This document shows, in pieces, positions 63,379 to 64,000 of a stretch of 64,000 nt of DNA. The stretch's first letter is position 1, and the number at the start of each line of letters is the position of its first letter. Location: NCBI RefSeq assembly GCF_001445575.1, contig NZ_CP013200.1:744001-808000 (forward strand), in the 5' to 3' direction. Position numbers and translations under genes: made by a program. The notes beneath the pieces are model-generated. The model made no database searches. It was not told the origin of the DNA and was given only the letters and a program-made list of their open reading frames with translations. Origin of the DNA: Arthrobacter alpinus. GTDB lineage: Bacteria; Actinomycetota; Actinomycetes; Actinomycetales; Micrococcaceae.

Positions 63379-64000
63379 TTACCGCAGCAGGGTGTCGATG
63401 AGGCGGGCCGCTACTTTGGCTGTGCGGTTGTCGATGTCGAACTCCGGGTTCAGTTCCGCGACGTCGAAGTGGAAGAGCTTCCCACTCGCGGCCACTTGGC
63501 GGCACACGGCCACGATAACCGGTAGCGGCACGCCGTAGGCGGCGGGGGCGCTGACTCCCGGGGCCACGGCGGCTGGCAGCACGTCCAGATCAATGGTCAG
63601 GTACACGATGTCCACGGTCTCCAGGAACGAGTCCACAAACGCGTGCGTGCGTTCCGCCGAGCAGTCCTCATCCAGCAAGTACTTCACATCCAGCTCATGC
63701 GCCGTCTCGAAGAGAGCGCCCGTGTTGTTAGGCTCGCTGATACCGACGACGGCGTAATTCAGTTCCCGGCCAGCGGCGACTTCCGCGTGGGCCATCTGAC
63801 GAAACGGCGTGCCCGAGCTGGGTGCCGGCGCGTCACGCAGGTCAAAGTGCGCGTCCAGGTTCAGCACACCCAGCCGCGCACCGTTGGCCACCGCCGCGGT
63901 TCCGGCCACACCCAGATAGCTGGCAAAAGCGGTTTCGTGGCCACCACCCAAGACCACGGTGAGATATCCGTCGTCGAGCATGGACGTCAGGGCAGCGCCC
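63379..64000 (-). CDS. hutG: Formimidoylglutamase (arginase family), 5' end beyond the window
   Basis: The fragment contains the ureohydrolase metal motifs LGGGHETAFASY, NLDAHFDLRDA and TIDLDVLP, with the family's usual C-terminus. Near hutH and an IclR regulator, formimidoylglutamase, the last step of histidine breakdown to glutamate, is the likely role; agmatinase is an alternative. The gene runs off the right edge on the minus strand, so the N-terminus is not seen. Confidence 0.83.
   Translation of the reverse strand, partial: GAALTSMLDDGYLTVVLGGGHETAFASYLGVAGTAAVANGARLGVLNLDAHFDLRDAPAPSSGTPFRQMAHAEVAAGRELNYAVVGISEPNNTGALFETAHELDVKYLLDEDCSAERTHAFVDSFLETVDIVYLTIDLDVLPAAVAPGVSAPAAYGVPLPVIVAVCRQVAASGKLFHFDVAELNPEFDIDNRTAKVAARLIDTLLR

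Overview
This window looks like the chromosome of a high-GC actinobacterium of the Micrococcaceae (Arthrobacter sensu lato). The support is the high GC third-position usage, the lysS - lsr2 - clpC and disA - radA blocks, a DUF2520/panC pair, Actinobacteria-type short ArgA and Lsr2 proteins, frequent GTG/TTG starts and a PHO box of 11-bp direct repeats. The assignment rests on gene content only. There is no rRNA, CRISPR array, prophage, transposase or replication origin. One tRNA (Lys, anticodon UUU) is present.

Layout. 0-3 kb: end of a bPH2 membrane protein, a DUF2520 Rossmann protein, and panC. 3-7.6 kb: a nucleoside-salvage unit (nucleoside hydrolase, MFS transporter, ribokinase) divergent from a LacI-type regulator with two palindromic operators; it resembles the uriR/rbsK1/uriT/uriH locus of Corynebacterium glutamicum. 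7.8-13.3 kb: lysS, a 50-aa membrane protein, lsr2, clpC, argA. 13.5-15.8 kb: dhaKLM (PTS-dependent dihydroxyacetone kinase). 16-22 kb: mutY, an XRE regulator, an anchored secreted protein, disA, radA, a FUSC protein. 22.3-24.6 kb: a marR/DHA2 efflux operon with its operator. 24.7-31.8 kb: phosphate uptake, pstSCAB under a PHO box and a convergent DUF47/Pit pair. 32-36.6 kb: tRNA-Lys, isochorismatase-like hydrolase, pdxK, GNAT, SDR, MHS transporter. 37-43 kb: fruR-fruK-fruA-ptsI-ptsH, which supplies EI and HPr for fructose uptake and probably EI for DhaM; fruA carries an apparent one-base frameshift. 43-53.6 kb: metabolic and membrane genes of mixed function. 53.7-64 kb: histidine utilisation (permease, IclR regulator, hutH, hutG at the edge), interrupted by an AbiEi/DUF559-like gene and followed by a heterodimeric ABC exporter.

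The most unusual content is non-coding. (1) Tandem repeats of about 55 bp lie in the 3' untranslated regions of both pstB and ptsH; they share a core and have the same orientation relative to transcription. (2) The AbiEi/DUF559-like gene at 56.3-57.2 kb lies between two 110-bp repeats and is followed by a second, diverged copy of the 3' end of the iclR gene, which suggests a recombination-inserted islet. (3) Many intergenic gaps carry long inverted repeats (arms 17-33 bp), each with its own arm sequence. Two of them, 47 kb apart, share the same internal blocks inside different outer arms, so they look like modular members of one family.

All calls come from reading the sequence; no database search was run. 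Family assignments are by recognised motifs and context.
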